Shown here in pieces: positions 24,820-37,484 of a DNA stretch of 64,000 nt; within the stretch, counting starts at the first letter, position 1; the number at the start of each line of letters is the position of its first letter. The notes beneath the pieces were generated by a model. That model saw nothing but the letters and a program-made list of their open reading frames with translations, had not been told where the DNA came from and ran no database searches. This stretch comes from Ceratopteris richardii. Its lineage: Eukaryota > Streptophyta > Polypodiopsida > Polypodiales > Pteridaceae. Made by a program: the position numbers and the translations under genes. The stretch lies in the NCBI GenBank assembly GCA_020310875.1, contig CM035415.1, positions 62,001 to 126,000 of the forward strand, written 5' to 3'.

Positions 24820-25773
24820 CCCATCTATCATGACAGACCAAAGCACGACAGATGATAGACCTTATCTATCATGACATACTTCATCTATGGCGACAGACAT
24901 CATCTATCATGATAGTTGTGTCTATCGTGACAAAACAAAACACGACGGACGGTAGACCTTGTCTATCACCATAGATGACAGTCATAGTCTATCGCGACAG
25001 ACACCCATCTATCGTGATAGATAGAGTCCCACGATAGGTACCACCTATCAGGATAGACACCATCTATCGTGATAGATAGGAAACATGATAGGCGGTAGAC
25101 CCCGTCTATCGCGACAGATAGGCCAAGGATAAACGATAATTATGGTCTATCGAGGTAGACACCCGTCTATCGCAATAGACAAAGCCCCACGATAGATAAC
25201 GTCTATCGCGACAGACACCATCTATCGCGATAGACAGATTGATGCGACAGCCAGTGTCTATCACGACAGACACCATCTATCGCGATGGACATGCCTATTC
25301 GACTAAAATTAAAGTGCTAATTTTTTTGAAAATTTGTGCTAAGTTTTGGGCATATTTGCACTCCCAATTATCCATACAATTACTAAGGCCTTAGAAAAAA
25401 TGCACTAAAATCCTCTTATGTCCTTATTATCTATTTTAACCCCCCTAACCCTGAATTGACATAAGTTTTTCATATGAAATCCGTTTTTCAGCTCTAGAGC
25501 TTCTTGAAAAGCTCGTGGTGAATACTACATGGCAATGTCCTCTTTATCATGACAGACCAAAGCATGATAGATGATAGACCTCATCTATCGTGAGAAACCT
25601 CATCTATCACGATAGACCTCGTCTATCATGATATTCAGAGCCCCTCGACAAATGGTGTCTATCGCGAGAGACCAAAATACGATGGATGACAGACCCTGTC
25701 TATCGCCACAGATGACAATCATGGTCTATCATGACAGACACCCATCTATTGCAATAGATAGAGTCCCACGATA
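24820..25773 (-). repeat. Palindromic satellite, block 2a (minus polarity)
   Basis: From 24820 the text is the reverse complement of block 1 (CATGACAGACCAAAGCACG; TTTTGGGCATATTTGCACTC). The marker lies near 25490. The block ends at the gypsy-like insert. No gene is seen. Confidence 0.92.
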
Positions 25774-26820
25774 CTAGTTTGGGTGCTAGAGCTAACTTTT
25801 GTTGTGTTTGATACTAGTTGCTCTAACCTTTACAGTAATCCTTGGAAATGTAGTTTGGGTTTAGCCATAACTCCCCAACTGAGGTGTGGATGCCTCAAAC
25901 ATTGCCTAGGCTAATTCTACCATTTTCATGCATAGTTTGGTTCTCTCATTCTAAGTCGACTCTAGGGTAGTTCTTGCTGGATTCTCCTACCTGTGGTCCT
26001 TCATGTATTTGTTGGCATACAAGCTATAAGAAGAGCATACAAGCACAAAGGAGTAGTCATGCACAATCTAGGAACAAGGCCTAATCATTTTTTCCATAAA
26101 CTATTTCCAACACAAGTGATTTTCATCACTACAAAAACATTGTTAATTTCTTTTTTGCTAGAATAGACTCCATTTTTTCAATCCGAGGATCCTTGAGCTC
26201 GAGGAGTATTAGAATTAGCTATGTACCAATTTTCATAATTTAGATTCTGTTTGAGCCCTCAAATAAGCTCTAGAACCTAATTTTTAACTAGTCCGAACAC
26301 TAGGTTTGGATAGCGCTAAAGCTAGTAAAACAACTATAAAAGGATCTAGAGAGCTCATTTTTGGGGTTAGCTTGTTGTAGATTTGAGCTTGGTAAGAGAT
26401 TTCTTTTGTAATCAAAGTCCTTCCATTATTCCACTCTTTGCTCTTACCTTGTACGTGTATGTGTGTATGTGTGTGCATGCTTGTGTGCTTTCACTCATGC
26501 ACTTGTGCGATCACTTGCTCACGCTCTTCATACCCATCCTCACATCTCCGCAAATTGACATTTATGAGGTGAATCGCCTCACATTGGTACTTGCCATTGT
26601 GCTAGAGTGATACCAAATCTGGCCCCATTGCCAGGAAGAGAGCTTCGAGGATGAGCATGTGATGGTAAGACATACAGTTGAGGGATTTAAGTTATAGGTA
26701 AAATCTATACTTTTCCTTATTTTTCATCAATTTTTCTTATTTTTTGCATCACCATCATCATCATCCACACCACCTCCCACCTCCATCTCCACCTTCCCCA
26801 AAATTTCAGCTTTTTTTTTT
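25774..26820 (+). mobile_element. Truncated Ty3/gypsy-like LTR with start of leader (copy 1)
   Basis: Non-satellite DNA of about 1047 bp. It holds a TATA box (CTATAAAAGG, 26332-26341) and, at 26620-26635, TGGCCCCATTGCCAGG. The latter resembles the Asp-tRNA primer site of plant Tat/Athila elements (TGGCGCCGTTGCCGGGG), several of the differences being CpG losses. That places an LTR end just before it, near 26615. No gag or pol is present, and the segment stops at a T run. An inverted copy lies at 49445-50807. The short frames shared by both copies (for example 26383-26610) are LTR sequence by position, not a gene. Alternative: an unclassified non-coding repeat. The family call rests mainly on the primer site. 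Confidence 0.6.
26620..26635 (+). promoter_or_regulatory. Degenerate Asp-tRNA primer binding site
   Basis: TGGCCCCATTGCCAGG lies four bases after CCA at 26613-26615. About 13 of 17 positions agree with the Tat/Athila primer site if the next base is counted. The inverted copy keeps a different subset of the ancestral bases (ending GGGGAG), which supports a common intact ancestor. Confidence 0.5.
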
Positions 26821-29800
26821 AGCTCTAGAGCTTGTTGGCAAGCTCATGGTGAATACTACATCTCAATATACCATCTATCACGATAGACCAAAGCATGACA
26901 GATGGTAGACCTCGTCTATCGCGACAGACCTCATCTATCATGATAGACAAAGCCCCGCGACAAATTGTGACTATCACGACACACCAAAACACGATGGACG
27001 ATAGACCCCATCTATCACGACAGACACTGTCTATCACAACAAACGACACTCACGATCTATCACGACAGACACCCATCTATCACAATAGACATAGCCCCAT
27101 GATAGATAGGAAACATGACGGACGATAGACGTTGTCTATCACGACGGACAGGGCCCAACAAACGACAATCACGATCTATCGTGATAAACACACATCTATC
27201 GCAATAGATAGAGCCCCACAATAGATATTATCTATCACGAAAGACACTATCTATCACGATAGGGAGGCCCACGCCACACTCTCCATCTATTCGGACAAAC
27301 GACAATCACGGTCTATCGTGACAAACACCTGTATATTGCAATAGACAAAGCCCCACGATAGATACCGTCTATCATGCCAGACACCGTCTATCACGATAGG
27401 CAAGCCCACGCGAGAGTCAGCATCTATGGCAACAGACACCATCTATCGTAATAGATAGGCATATTTGACAAAAATTAATGTGCTAAATTTTTTTTTTATT
27501 TGTGCTAAATTTTGGGCATATTTGCACTCTCAATTATCCATACAATTATAAGGAATTAGACCAAATGCACTAAAATCCTTAAAGGTCCTGATTGTCTGGT
27601 TTAACCCCCTAAACCCTCAATGGAAATAACTTTTCTATTTAAAATCCATTTTTTGAGCTGTAGAGCTTGTTGGAAAGCTCGTGGTGAATACTACATGATA
27701 ATAACCCTTCTATTGTGATAGTCCAAAGCATGACAGACAATCGACCTTGTCTATTGTGATAGACCTTTTTTATCATGATAGACAGAGCCCCATGACAAAT
27801 TGTGTCTATCACGAGAGACCAAAACATGACAGACGAGAGACCCTATCTATCGCGATAGACATCGTCTATCGTGACAGGTGACACTCATGGTCTATTGTGA
27901 TAGACACCCATCTATCATGACAGAGAGAGCCCTAGGACAGATACCATCTATCGTAACAAGCACCGTCTATTGCGATAGATATGAAACATGAGAGACGATA
28001 GACCCTATCTACCGCGACAGACATGCCCATGATAGATGACAATCATGGTCTATCGTGACACACACCCATCTATCGCAATAGACAGAGGCCCATGATAGAT
28101 ACCGTTTATCACAACAGACACCATCTATTGTGATAGATAGGCCCACGTGACAATCAGCGTCTATCTCAAAAAACACCATCTATCGTGATAGAAAGGCATA
28201 TTCGGCAAAAATTAAATTGCTAAATTTTTTGAAAATTTGTGCTAAATTTTGGGCATATTTGCACTCTCAATTATCCATAAAATTACTAATGCCTTAGACA
28301 AAATGCACTAAAATCCTAAAAGGTCGTGATTGTTTGGTAAAACCCCTGAACGTTGAATTCACAACTTTTCATATGAAATCCGTGTTTTGAGCTCTAGAGC
28401 TTGTTGGAAAGCTCATTGTGAATACTACACGGTAATATCCCATCTATCACGACAGACAAAAGAATGACAGATGATAGCTCTCATCTATCGCAATAGGCGT
28501 CATGTATCATGAAAGACAGAGCCTCGCGACAAACTGTGTCTATCGCGAGAGACAAAGACACGATGGATGCTAGACCCCATCTATCGTGACAGACACCGTC
28601 TCATGACATATGAGAGTCACGGTCTATTGGACCCATCTATTGCGATAGATAGAGCCCCACGATAGATATTCTCTATCGTGACAGACACCATCTATCGCGA
28701 TAGACAAGAAACATGACGGACGATAGACCCCGTCTATCGTAATAGACAGGCCCACGACAGATGACAATCATGGTCTATCATGATAGACACCCGTCTATCA
28801 CAATAAACAGAGCCCCACGATAAATACCATCTATCATCACAAACAGCATCTATAGCGATACACACGACCACATGACAATCAGTGTCTATCGCGACAGATA
28901 CCATCTATAGCGATAGACAAGCATATTTGGCAAAAGTTAAAGTGCTAATTTTTTTGAAAATTTGTGCTAAATTTTGGGCATATTTGCACTCTCAATTATC
29001 CATACAATTACTAAGGCCTTAGACAAAATGCACTAAAATCTTGATAGATGCTCATTGTCTGTTTAAACCTCCTCAACCCTGAATTGACATAACTTTTTCA
29101 TATGAAATCTGTTTTATGAGCTCTAGAGCTTGTTAAAGCTCGTGGTGAATACTAAACGGCAATGTCCCATCTATCACGACAGACCAAAGCATGACAGATG
29201 ATAGACCTCATCTATCATGACAGACCTCATCCATCATGACAGACAGAGCCCCGCGACAAATTGTGTCTATTCAAATAGACCAAAACACGATGGATGACAG
29301 ACCTCGTCTATCGTGATAGACATCGTCTATCGTGACAGACGACAATCACGATCTATCACAACACACAGCCGTCTATCGTGACAGACAAAGACCCATGATA
29401 GATATTGTCTATCATGACAGACACTGTCTATCGCCATAGACAAGAAACATGATGGAGGATAGACCCTGTCTATCATGACATACAGGCCCACAACAGACGA
29501 GAATCACCGTCTATCATGACAGACACCCATCTATCGCAATACACAGAGCCCCACGATAGATATCATCTATCACGATAGACACCATCTATCGCGATAGACA
29601 TGCCCACGTGAGAGTCAGCGTCTATCGAGACAGGCACCATCTATTGCGAGACAGTCATATTCCGCAAAAATTAAAGTGCTAATTTTTTTAAAATTTGTGC
29701 TAAATTTTGGGCATATTTGCAATCTCAATTATCCATACAATTACTAAGGCCTTAGACAAAATGCACTAAAATCTTGAAAGGTTCTGATTGTCTGTTTTAA

Positions 29801-32012
29801 TCCCCTAAACCTTGACTTGACATAACTTTTTCATATGAAATCCATTTTTTGAGGTCTAGAGCTTGTTGGAAAGCTCGTGGTGAATACTATATGGCAATAT
29901 CCCGTCTATCACGACAGACCAAAGCACGATAGATGATAGACCTCATCTATCGTGATAGACTTCGTCTATCATGATAGACCTCATCTATCGTGATAGACCT
30001 CGTCTATCATCATACACAAATCCCCACGACAAATTGTGTCTATCACGACAGACCAAAACACGATGTATGATAGGCCTCGTCTATCATGACAGACACCATC
30101 TATTGCGAGAGATGACAGTCATGGTATATCGCGAGAGACACTCGTCTATCATGATAGAGAGGCCTACACGACAGTCAGCGTATATCACAATAGACACCGT
30201 CTATCGCGATAGACATGCATATTTAGCAAAAATTAAAGTGCTGAGTTTTTTTAATATTTATGCCAAACTTTTGGCATATTTTCACTCTCAATTATCCATA
30301 CAATTAGTAAGCCTTAGACAAAATGCACTAAAATCCTGAAAGGTACTCATTATCTGTTTTAACCCCCTAAACCCTAAACGTTTTCATATGAAATCCGTTT
30401 TTTGAGCTTTAGAGCTTGTTGGAAAGCTCGTGGTAAATACTACAGACCAATATCTTGTATATCGTGATAGATAGGCATATTCTACAAAAATTAAAGTGCT
30501 AATTTTTTTAAAAATTTATGCTAAATTTTCGGCATATTTTGCAATCTCAATTATCCATACAATTACTAAGGCCTTAGGCAAAATGCACTAAAATCCTGAA
30601 AGGTCCTGATGGTCTGTGTTAGCCCCTTGAACCTTGAATTGACATAACTTTTTCATATGAAATCTGTTTTTTGAGCTCTAGAGCTTGTTGGAAAGCTCGT
30701 GGTGAATACTACACGGCAATATCTTGTCTATCATGATAGACGAAAGCATGACATACAATAGACCTCATCGATCGTGACAGACCTCATCTATCATGACAGA
30801 CAGAGCCTTGTGACAAATTGTGTCTATCACGACAGAACAAAACACCACGCACGACATACCCCATTTATCGGGATAGAGCCCGTCTATCGCCACAGACACT
30901 GTCTATCATGACAGATGACAGTCACTGTCTATCACGACAGACATCCATCTATTGCAATAGACAAAGTGCCATGATAGATACTCTCTATCATGACAGACAC
31001 CGTCTATCACGATAAACAAGAAACATGATTGACGATAGACCCCGTCTATCGTGAAATACAAGCCCATGATAGACGACAATCACGGTCTATCGTGACAGAC
31101 ACCTATATATTGCAATAGACAGAGCCCCACGATAGATACCATCTATCACGCAATACACCATCTATCGTGATAGGAAGGCCCATGCGAGAGTCAGCATCTA
31201 TCGCGAGAGACACCATCTATCGTGATAGATAGGCATATTTGACAAAAATTAAAGTGCTAATTTTTTTGAAAATTTGTGCTAAATTTTGGGCATATTTGCA
31301 CTCTCAATTATCCATACAATTACTAAGGAATTAGACAAAATACACTAAAATCCTTAAAGGTCCTGATTGTCTATTTTAACCCCCTGAACCCTTAATGGAC
31401 ATAACTTTTTCATCTGAAATCCATTTTTTGAGCTCTAGAGCTTGTCGGAACGCTCGTGGTGAATACTACACGATGATAACCCCCTAAACCCTAAATTCGC
31501 AACTTTTCATGTGAAATCTATTTTTGAGCTCTAGAGCTTGTTAGAAAGCTCATTGTGAATACTACACGGCAATATCCCATCTATCATGACAGAAAAAGGC
31601 ACGACACACGATAGACCTCATCTATCACAATAGACCTCATATATCATGAGAGACAGAGCCTTGCGACAAATTGTGTCTATCATGAGAGACCAAGACACGA
31701 TGGACGATAGACCCCATCTATCGTGACAGATAGAGCCCCATGATAGATACCGTCTATCGCAATAGACACCATCTATCGCGATACACAGGAAACATGACAG
31801 ACACCATCTATAGCGATACATAGACCCACGGGATAGTCAACTTCTATCGTTATAGATAGGCATATTCAGCAAAAGTTAAAGTGCTAATTTTTCTTAAAAT
31901 TTGTGCTAAATTTTGGGCATATTTGCACTCTCAATTATCCATACAATTACTAAGGCCTTAGAGAAAATGCACTAAAATCTTGAAAGGTCCTAATTGTCTG
32001 TTTTAACCCCCT
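26821..32012 (-). repeat. Palindromic satellite, block 2b (minus polarity)
   Basis: Markers lie near 26825, 27655, 28393, 29122, 29855, 30410, 30675, 31435 and 31525. The series begins with the variant linker TTGGCAAGCTCATGG at 26835 and continues with the ATAATAACCC type (27690), the CATTGTGAATAC type (28410) and the short GTTAAAGCTCG type (29128), the same order as at 41101 and 60319 but lacking most of one monomer near 27290. Two very short spacings (about 265 and 90 bp) are deletion derivatives. No gene is seen. Confidence 0.92.
30365..30379 (-). repeat. Two perfect plant telomere-type heptamers inside a monomer
   Basis: CCCTAAACCCTAAAC equals two CCCTAAA units. In most monomers the same place reads CCCTGAACCCTGAA, that is TTCAGGGTTCAGGG on the other strand, a one-base variant of the plant telomere repeat TTTAGGG. 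Confidence 0.75.
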
Positions 32013-35000
32013 CATTTTTTCTAAGGCCTTAGTAATTGTATGGATAATTGAGAGTGCAAATATTCCCAAAATAACCACAAATTTTCAAAAGAATTAGCAC
32101 TTTAATTTTTGCCTAATATGCTTATATATCGCGATAGATGGTGTCTGTCTTGATAGATGTCGAGTATGAGGTCGGCCTGTCTATCGCAATAGAGTGTGTT
32201 TGTCCTGATAGACGGCATCTATCGTGGGGCTCTCTCATGATAGACCGTGATTGTCATCTGTCGTGGGCTTGTCTATCGCGATAAACAGGCTCTATCAACC
32301 GTCCTATTTCTTTTGTATCATGATACAAGGTGTCTATCGCAATAGATGGTATCTATCATGGGGTTTTTTCTATCATGATAGATGGGTGTCTGTCATGATA
32401 GATCGTGACTGTCGTCTATAACAATAGACAAGGTCTCTCGTCCGTCGTGTTTTGGTCTATTGAGATAGACACAATTTGTCGCAGGGCCTTATTTGTCATG
32501 ATAGACGAGGTCTGTAGCAATAGATGAGGTCTATCCTCTATCGTTCTTTGGTGTATCGTGATAGATGGGATATTGCCATGTAGTATTCACCACGAGCTTT
32601 CAAATAAGCTCTAAAGCTCAAAAAATGGATTTCATATGAAAAAGTTATATCAATACAGGGTTTAGGGTGTTAAAACAGACAATCAACACCTTTCAAGATT
32701 TTAGTGCATTTTGTCTAAGGCTTAGTAATTGTATGGATAATTGAGAGTGCAAATATGCCCAAAATTTAGCACAAATTTTCAAAAAAATTAGCACTTTAAT
32801 TTTTGCCAAATATGCTTGTCTATCATGATAGGTGATGTCTGTCGCGATAGACGCTGGCTATCACGTGGGCCTGTTTATCGCAATAGATGGTGTCTGTCGT
32901 GATATACGGTATCTATCATGGAGCTCTATCTATTGTGATTGACGGGTGTCTGTCACGATAGACCATGATTATTGTCTATCGTTGGCCTTTCAATCGCGAT
33001 AGACAGGGTCTATCGTCCATCACATTTCCTATCTATTTTGATAGACGATGTCCATCATGATAGACAGTGTCTATCATGATAGAGCGTATCTATCGTGGGG
33101 CTATGTCTATCATGATAGACAGGTGTCTGTCATGATAGACCGTGACTGTTGTTTGTCACAATAGACGGTGTCTATCGTCCGTCGTGTTTTGGTATGTCAT
33201 GATAGACACAATTTGTGCATTTTTTCTAAGGCCTTAGTAATTAAATGGATAATTGAGAGTGCAAATATGCCCAAAATAACCACAAATTTTCAGAGTATCT
33301 GGTCGGCCTGTCTATTGCTATAGACGGTGTCTATCCTCATAGACGATTTCTATCGTGGGGCTCTCTCATGATAGACCGTGATTGTCATCTGTGTGGGCTT
33401 GTCTATCGCGATAGATAGGCTCTTTCAGCTATCCTATTTCTTATCTATCCCGATATAGGGTCTCTATTGCAATAGAGGGTATCTATCGTGGGGCTTTTTC
33501 TATCATGATAGATGGGTGTCTGTCATGGTAGATTGTGACTGTCGACTATAACGATAGACGGGGTCTCTCGTCCGTCGTGTTTTGGTCTATCACGATTGAC
33601 ACAATTTGTCGCAGGGCCCTATCTATCATGATAGACGAGGTCTGTTGTGATAGATGAGGTCTATCCTCTATCGTTCTTTTGTCTATCATGATAGACGGGA
33701 TATTTCCATGTAGTAATCACCACAAGCTTTCCAATAAGCTCTAGAGCTCAAGAAATGGATTTCATATGAAAAAGTTATATCAACACAAGGTTTAGGGCGT
33801 TAAAATAGTCAATCAACACCTTTCAGGATTTTAACGCATTTTGTCTAAGGCTTAGTAATTGTATGGATAATTGAGAGTGCAAATATGCCCAAAATTTAGC
33901 ACAAATTTTCAAAAAAAGTGGCACTTTAATTTTTGCCAAATATGCTTCTCTATCACGATACATGATGTCTGTCGCGATAGATGTTGGTTGTCACATGGGC
34001 CTATTTATCGCAATAGATGGTGTCTGTCACGATATAGGTATATATCATGGAGCTCTGTCTATTGTGATTGACGGTTGTCTGTCACGATAGACCATGATTG
34101 TCGTCTGTCGTTGGCCTTTCAATCACGATAGACGGGGTCTATCGTCCGTCACATTTCCTATCTATTTTGATAGAGGATGTCCATCACAATAGACAGTGTC
34201 TATCATGATAGAGGGTATCTATCGTGGGGCTCTGCCTGTTGTGATAGACGCGTGTCTGTTGTGATAGACCGTGAGTGTCGTTTTCGCGATAGACAGTGTC
34301 TATCGTCCGTCGTGTTTTGGTATGTCACGATAGACACAATTTGTCGTGGAGCTCTATCTATCATGATAGACGAGTTCTGTCATGATAGACGAGGTCTATG
34401 ATCTATCGTGTTTTGGCCTAACATGATAGACCGGATATTGCCATGTAGTATTCACCACTAGCTTTCCAAAAAGCTCTAGAGCTCAAAAAACAGATTTCAT
34501 ATGAAAAAGTTATCTCAATTCAGGGTTAAGGGAGTTAAAACAGACAACGAGAACCTTTCAGGATTTTAGTGCATTTTGTCTACGGCCTTAGTAATTGTAT
34601 GGATAATTGAGAGTGCAAATATGCCCAAAATTTAGCACAAATTTTAAAAAAAATTAGCACTTTAATTTTTGCCGAATATGCTTGTCTATCGCGATAGATG
34701 CTGTCTATCACGATAGACGCTGACTATCGCATGGGCATGTCTATAGTGATAGATGGTGTCTATTGTGATAGATGGTATCTATCATGGGGCTCTATCTATT
34801 GTGATAGATGGGTGTCTTTCACGATAGACCTTGATTGTCTTTTGTCCTGGGCCTCTTTGTCATAATAGATGGGGTCTATCGTCCATCATGTTTCCTGTCT
34901 ATCACAATAGACGTCTATCGCGATAGACGGTATCTATCATGGGGCTCTGTCTGTCGTGATAGACGGGTGTCTTTTGTGATAGACCGTGATTATCCTCCAT

Positions 35001-37059
35001 CGCGATAGATGGTGTCTGTCATGATAGATGGTGTCTGTCGTGATAGATAAGGTCTACCGTGCGTCGTGTTTTGATCTATCCCGATAAACACAATTTATCG
35101 TGGGGCTATGTCTGTCATGATAAATGAGGTCTATTGCGATAGACGAGGTCTATCATCTCCGTGCTTTGGTCTGTCGTGATAGATGAGATATTGCCGTGTA
35201 GTATTTACCACGAGCTTTCCAACAAGCTATAGAGCTCAAAAAATAGATTTCATATGAAAAAGTTATGTCAATTCAGGGTTGTGAGGGTTAAAACTGACAA
35301 TCAAGACCTTTCACAATTTTAGTGCATTTTTTCTAAGGCCTTAGTAATTGTATGGATAATGGAGAGTGCAAATATGCCCAAAATTTACCACAAATTTTAA
35401 AAAAAATTAGCACTTTAATTTCTGTCGAATATGCCTGTCAATCGCGATAGATGGTGTCTATCATGATAGATGCTGACTGTCGTGTGGGTGTCCATCACGA
35501 TAGACCATGATTGTCGTCTGTTGTGGGCTTGTCTGTCACGATAGATGGGGTCTATCATCCATCATGTTTCCTTTCTATCGTGATAGAGAGTGTCTGTCGT
35601 GATAGACGATATCTATCATGGGGCTATGTATGTGGTGATAGATGGGTGTCTATCGAGATAGACCATGACTGTCGTCTTTCACGATAGAGGGTGTGGCCCA
35701 CGATAGACGAGTCTGTCATCAGTCATGTTTTGGTCTATTGTGATAGACACAATTTGTCTCGGGGCTCTTTCTCTCTCTCATGATAGACGAGGTTTATCAT
35801 GATAGAGGAGGTCTATCGTCTCTCACGCTTTGGTCTGTCCTGATAGATGGGATATTGCTTTCTAGTATTCACCATGAGCTTTCCAACAAGCTCGAGAGCT
35901 CAAAAACCAGATTTCATATGAAAAAGTTATGTCAATTCATGGTTGATGGGGTTAAAAAAGACAATTAGGACCTTTCAGGATTTTAGTGCATTTTGTCTAA
36001 GGCCTTAGAAATTGTATGGATAATTGAGAGTGCAAATATGCCCAAAATTTAGCATAAATTTTCAAAAAAATTAGCACTTTAATTTTTGTTGAATATGCAT
36101 GTCTATTGCGATAGATGGTGTCTATCGCAATAGACGCTGACTGTCGTGTGGTCCTGACTATCGCGATAAACGATGTCTATCACGATAGACAATATCTATC
36201 GTGGGGCTCTATCTATTGCGATAGATGGGTGTCTATCATGATAGACCATGATTGTTGTTTTTCGTGGCCCTGTCTGTCACGATAGAGAGGGTCTATCGTC
36301 CATCGTGTTTCTTGTCTATCGTGATAGATAGTGTGTGTCGCGATAGACGGTATCTATCGTGGGGTTCTCTCTATCTCCATAGACAGGTGTCTGTCATGAT
36401 AGATCATGACTGTCGTCTATCGCAATAGACAGTCACTATTGCAATAAATGGGGTCTTTCGTTCGTCGTGTTTTGGTCTGTCACGATAGACACAATTTGTC
36501 GCGGGGCTCTGTCTATCATGATACATGAGGTCTATCATAATAGATGAGGTCTATCGCAATAGACGAGGTCTATCATCTGTCATGCTTTAGTGTGTCACGA
36601 TACACAGAATATTTCCATGTAGTATTTACCACGAGCTTTCCAACAAGCTCTAGAGCTCAAAAAACAGATTTCATATGAAAAAGTTATGTCAGTTCAGGGT
36701 TTCAGATGGTTAAAATAGACAATCAGGAGGTTTCAAGATTTTAGTGCATTTTGTCTAAGGTGTTAGTAATTGTATGGATAATTGAGAGTGCAAAATATGC
36801 CCAAAACTTAGCAAAATAGACAATCATGACGTTTCATGGGGCTCTGTTTGTCGCGATAGATGGGTGTCTATCAGGATAGACCATGACAATCGTCTATCGT
36901 AATAGATGGAGTCTGTCATCTGTCGTGTTTTGGTCTGTCTTGATATACACAATTTATCACGGGGCTCTCTCTCTCATGATAAACGAGGTCTATCACGATA
37001 GATGAGGTCTATCCTCTGTCATGCTTTGGTCTCTCGTGATAGACGGGATATTGCTATGT
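32013..37059 (+). repeat. Palindromic satellite, block 3a (plus polarity)
   Basis: Polarity returns to that of block 1 at 32013 (TTTTTTCTAAGGCCTTAG). Markers lie near 32610, 33740, 34475, 35230, 35895 and 36645. The first two dimers (32013 to about 33213 and 33214 to about 34400) are copies of one another, marked by AAAATAACCACAAATTTTC in place of AAAATTTAGCACAAATTTTC. No gene is seen before the unique patch at 37060. Confidence 0.92.
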
Positions 37060-37484
37060 CGAAGCACTCGCACAACACGCACACACGCTAGTATCACACG
37101 TAATGGCTGTCGCAACCTCCAGTACCCTGCAACCCAAACGTCCATGTAAACTCTTCAATGAAATCTTGGAATCAGCTGAGTTCAATGGTCAAAAACACTT
37201 GTATGACATATTGTGTAGAGTCCTTGATCTAGACAAAACAATTCAACTGAACTCTCATGTGCTCGAGGAAATCATAGAGTTCCTTGAGTACTACATCTTG
37301 CATTACTCTATAGAAATATCACCTTATGAGGGTAAATGGGTCCCATGTGACCTTATACTCTACATACACAAAGGCGATGAAGCCTTCATGAAGTGCTTTA
37401 AGCGCTTCATGGCAATTACTGAAACTGTCGGGCACTTATTAGATGAATCTGTGCCATTAGTAAAAAAAACATAACCAAAAGAAG
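37060..37484 (+). other. Unique 425-bp patch embedded in the satellite
   Basis: Satellite stops at GGGATATTGCTATGT (37059) and resumes near CATGGGCCCCTCAATCG (37485). The resumption is at a different point of the monomer, so about half a monomer is missing and no target duplication is seen. The patch has a normal base mix, with no dyads or sub-repeats, and carries a single reading frame. Inferred: filler DNA captured during repair of a break, or the remains of a larger insertion. Confidence 0.8.
37103..37474 (+). CDS. Unrecognised 123-residue protein in the unique patch
   Basis: This frame fills most of the patch and starts GTAATGGCTG, a good plant start context (Ala as second residue, G at +4). 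The product is mixed charged and hydrophobic, with no signal peptide, no clear membrane segment and no internal repeats. The middle (about residues 30-75) looks helical, with the phrases FNGQKHLYDILCRVLDLDK and EEIIEFLEYYI. Four cysteines are scattered and form no obvious zinc motif. It ends VPLVKKT before TAA at 37472-37474. I do not recognise a family. It could be a captured gene fragment (first exon or pseudogene), a remnant of another mobile or viral sequence, or a chance frame; its length, start context and protein-like composition argue somewhat against chance. No promoter or poly(A) signal is obvious nearby. Confidence 0.45.
   Translation: MAVATSSTLQPKRPCKLFNEILESAEFNGQKHLYDILCRVLDLDKTIQLNSHVLEEIIEFLEYYILHYSIEISPYEGKWVPCDLILYIHKGDEAFMKCFKRFMAITETVGHLLDESVPLVKKT

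Noticed and set aside
26284..26610. Conserved small protein in the two gypsy-like copies (26284-26478, 26383-26610, 49965-50291)
   Set aside because: The frames are shared only because the two copies are inverted duplicates, overlap on opposite strands, and lie in the LTR before the primer site.
25774..26820. Solo LTR of the intact copia family
   Set aside because: The ends, internal text and primer site differ from the 1044-bp copia LTRs; it is another element class.
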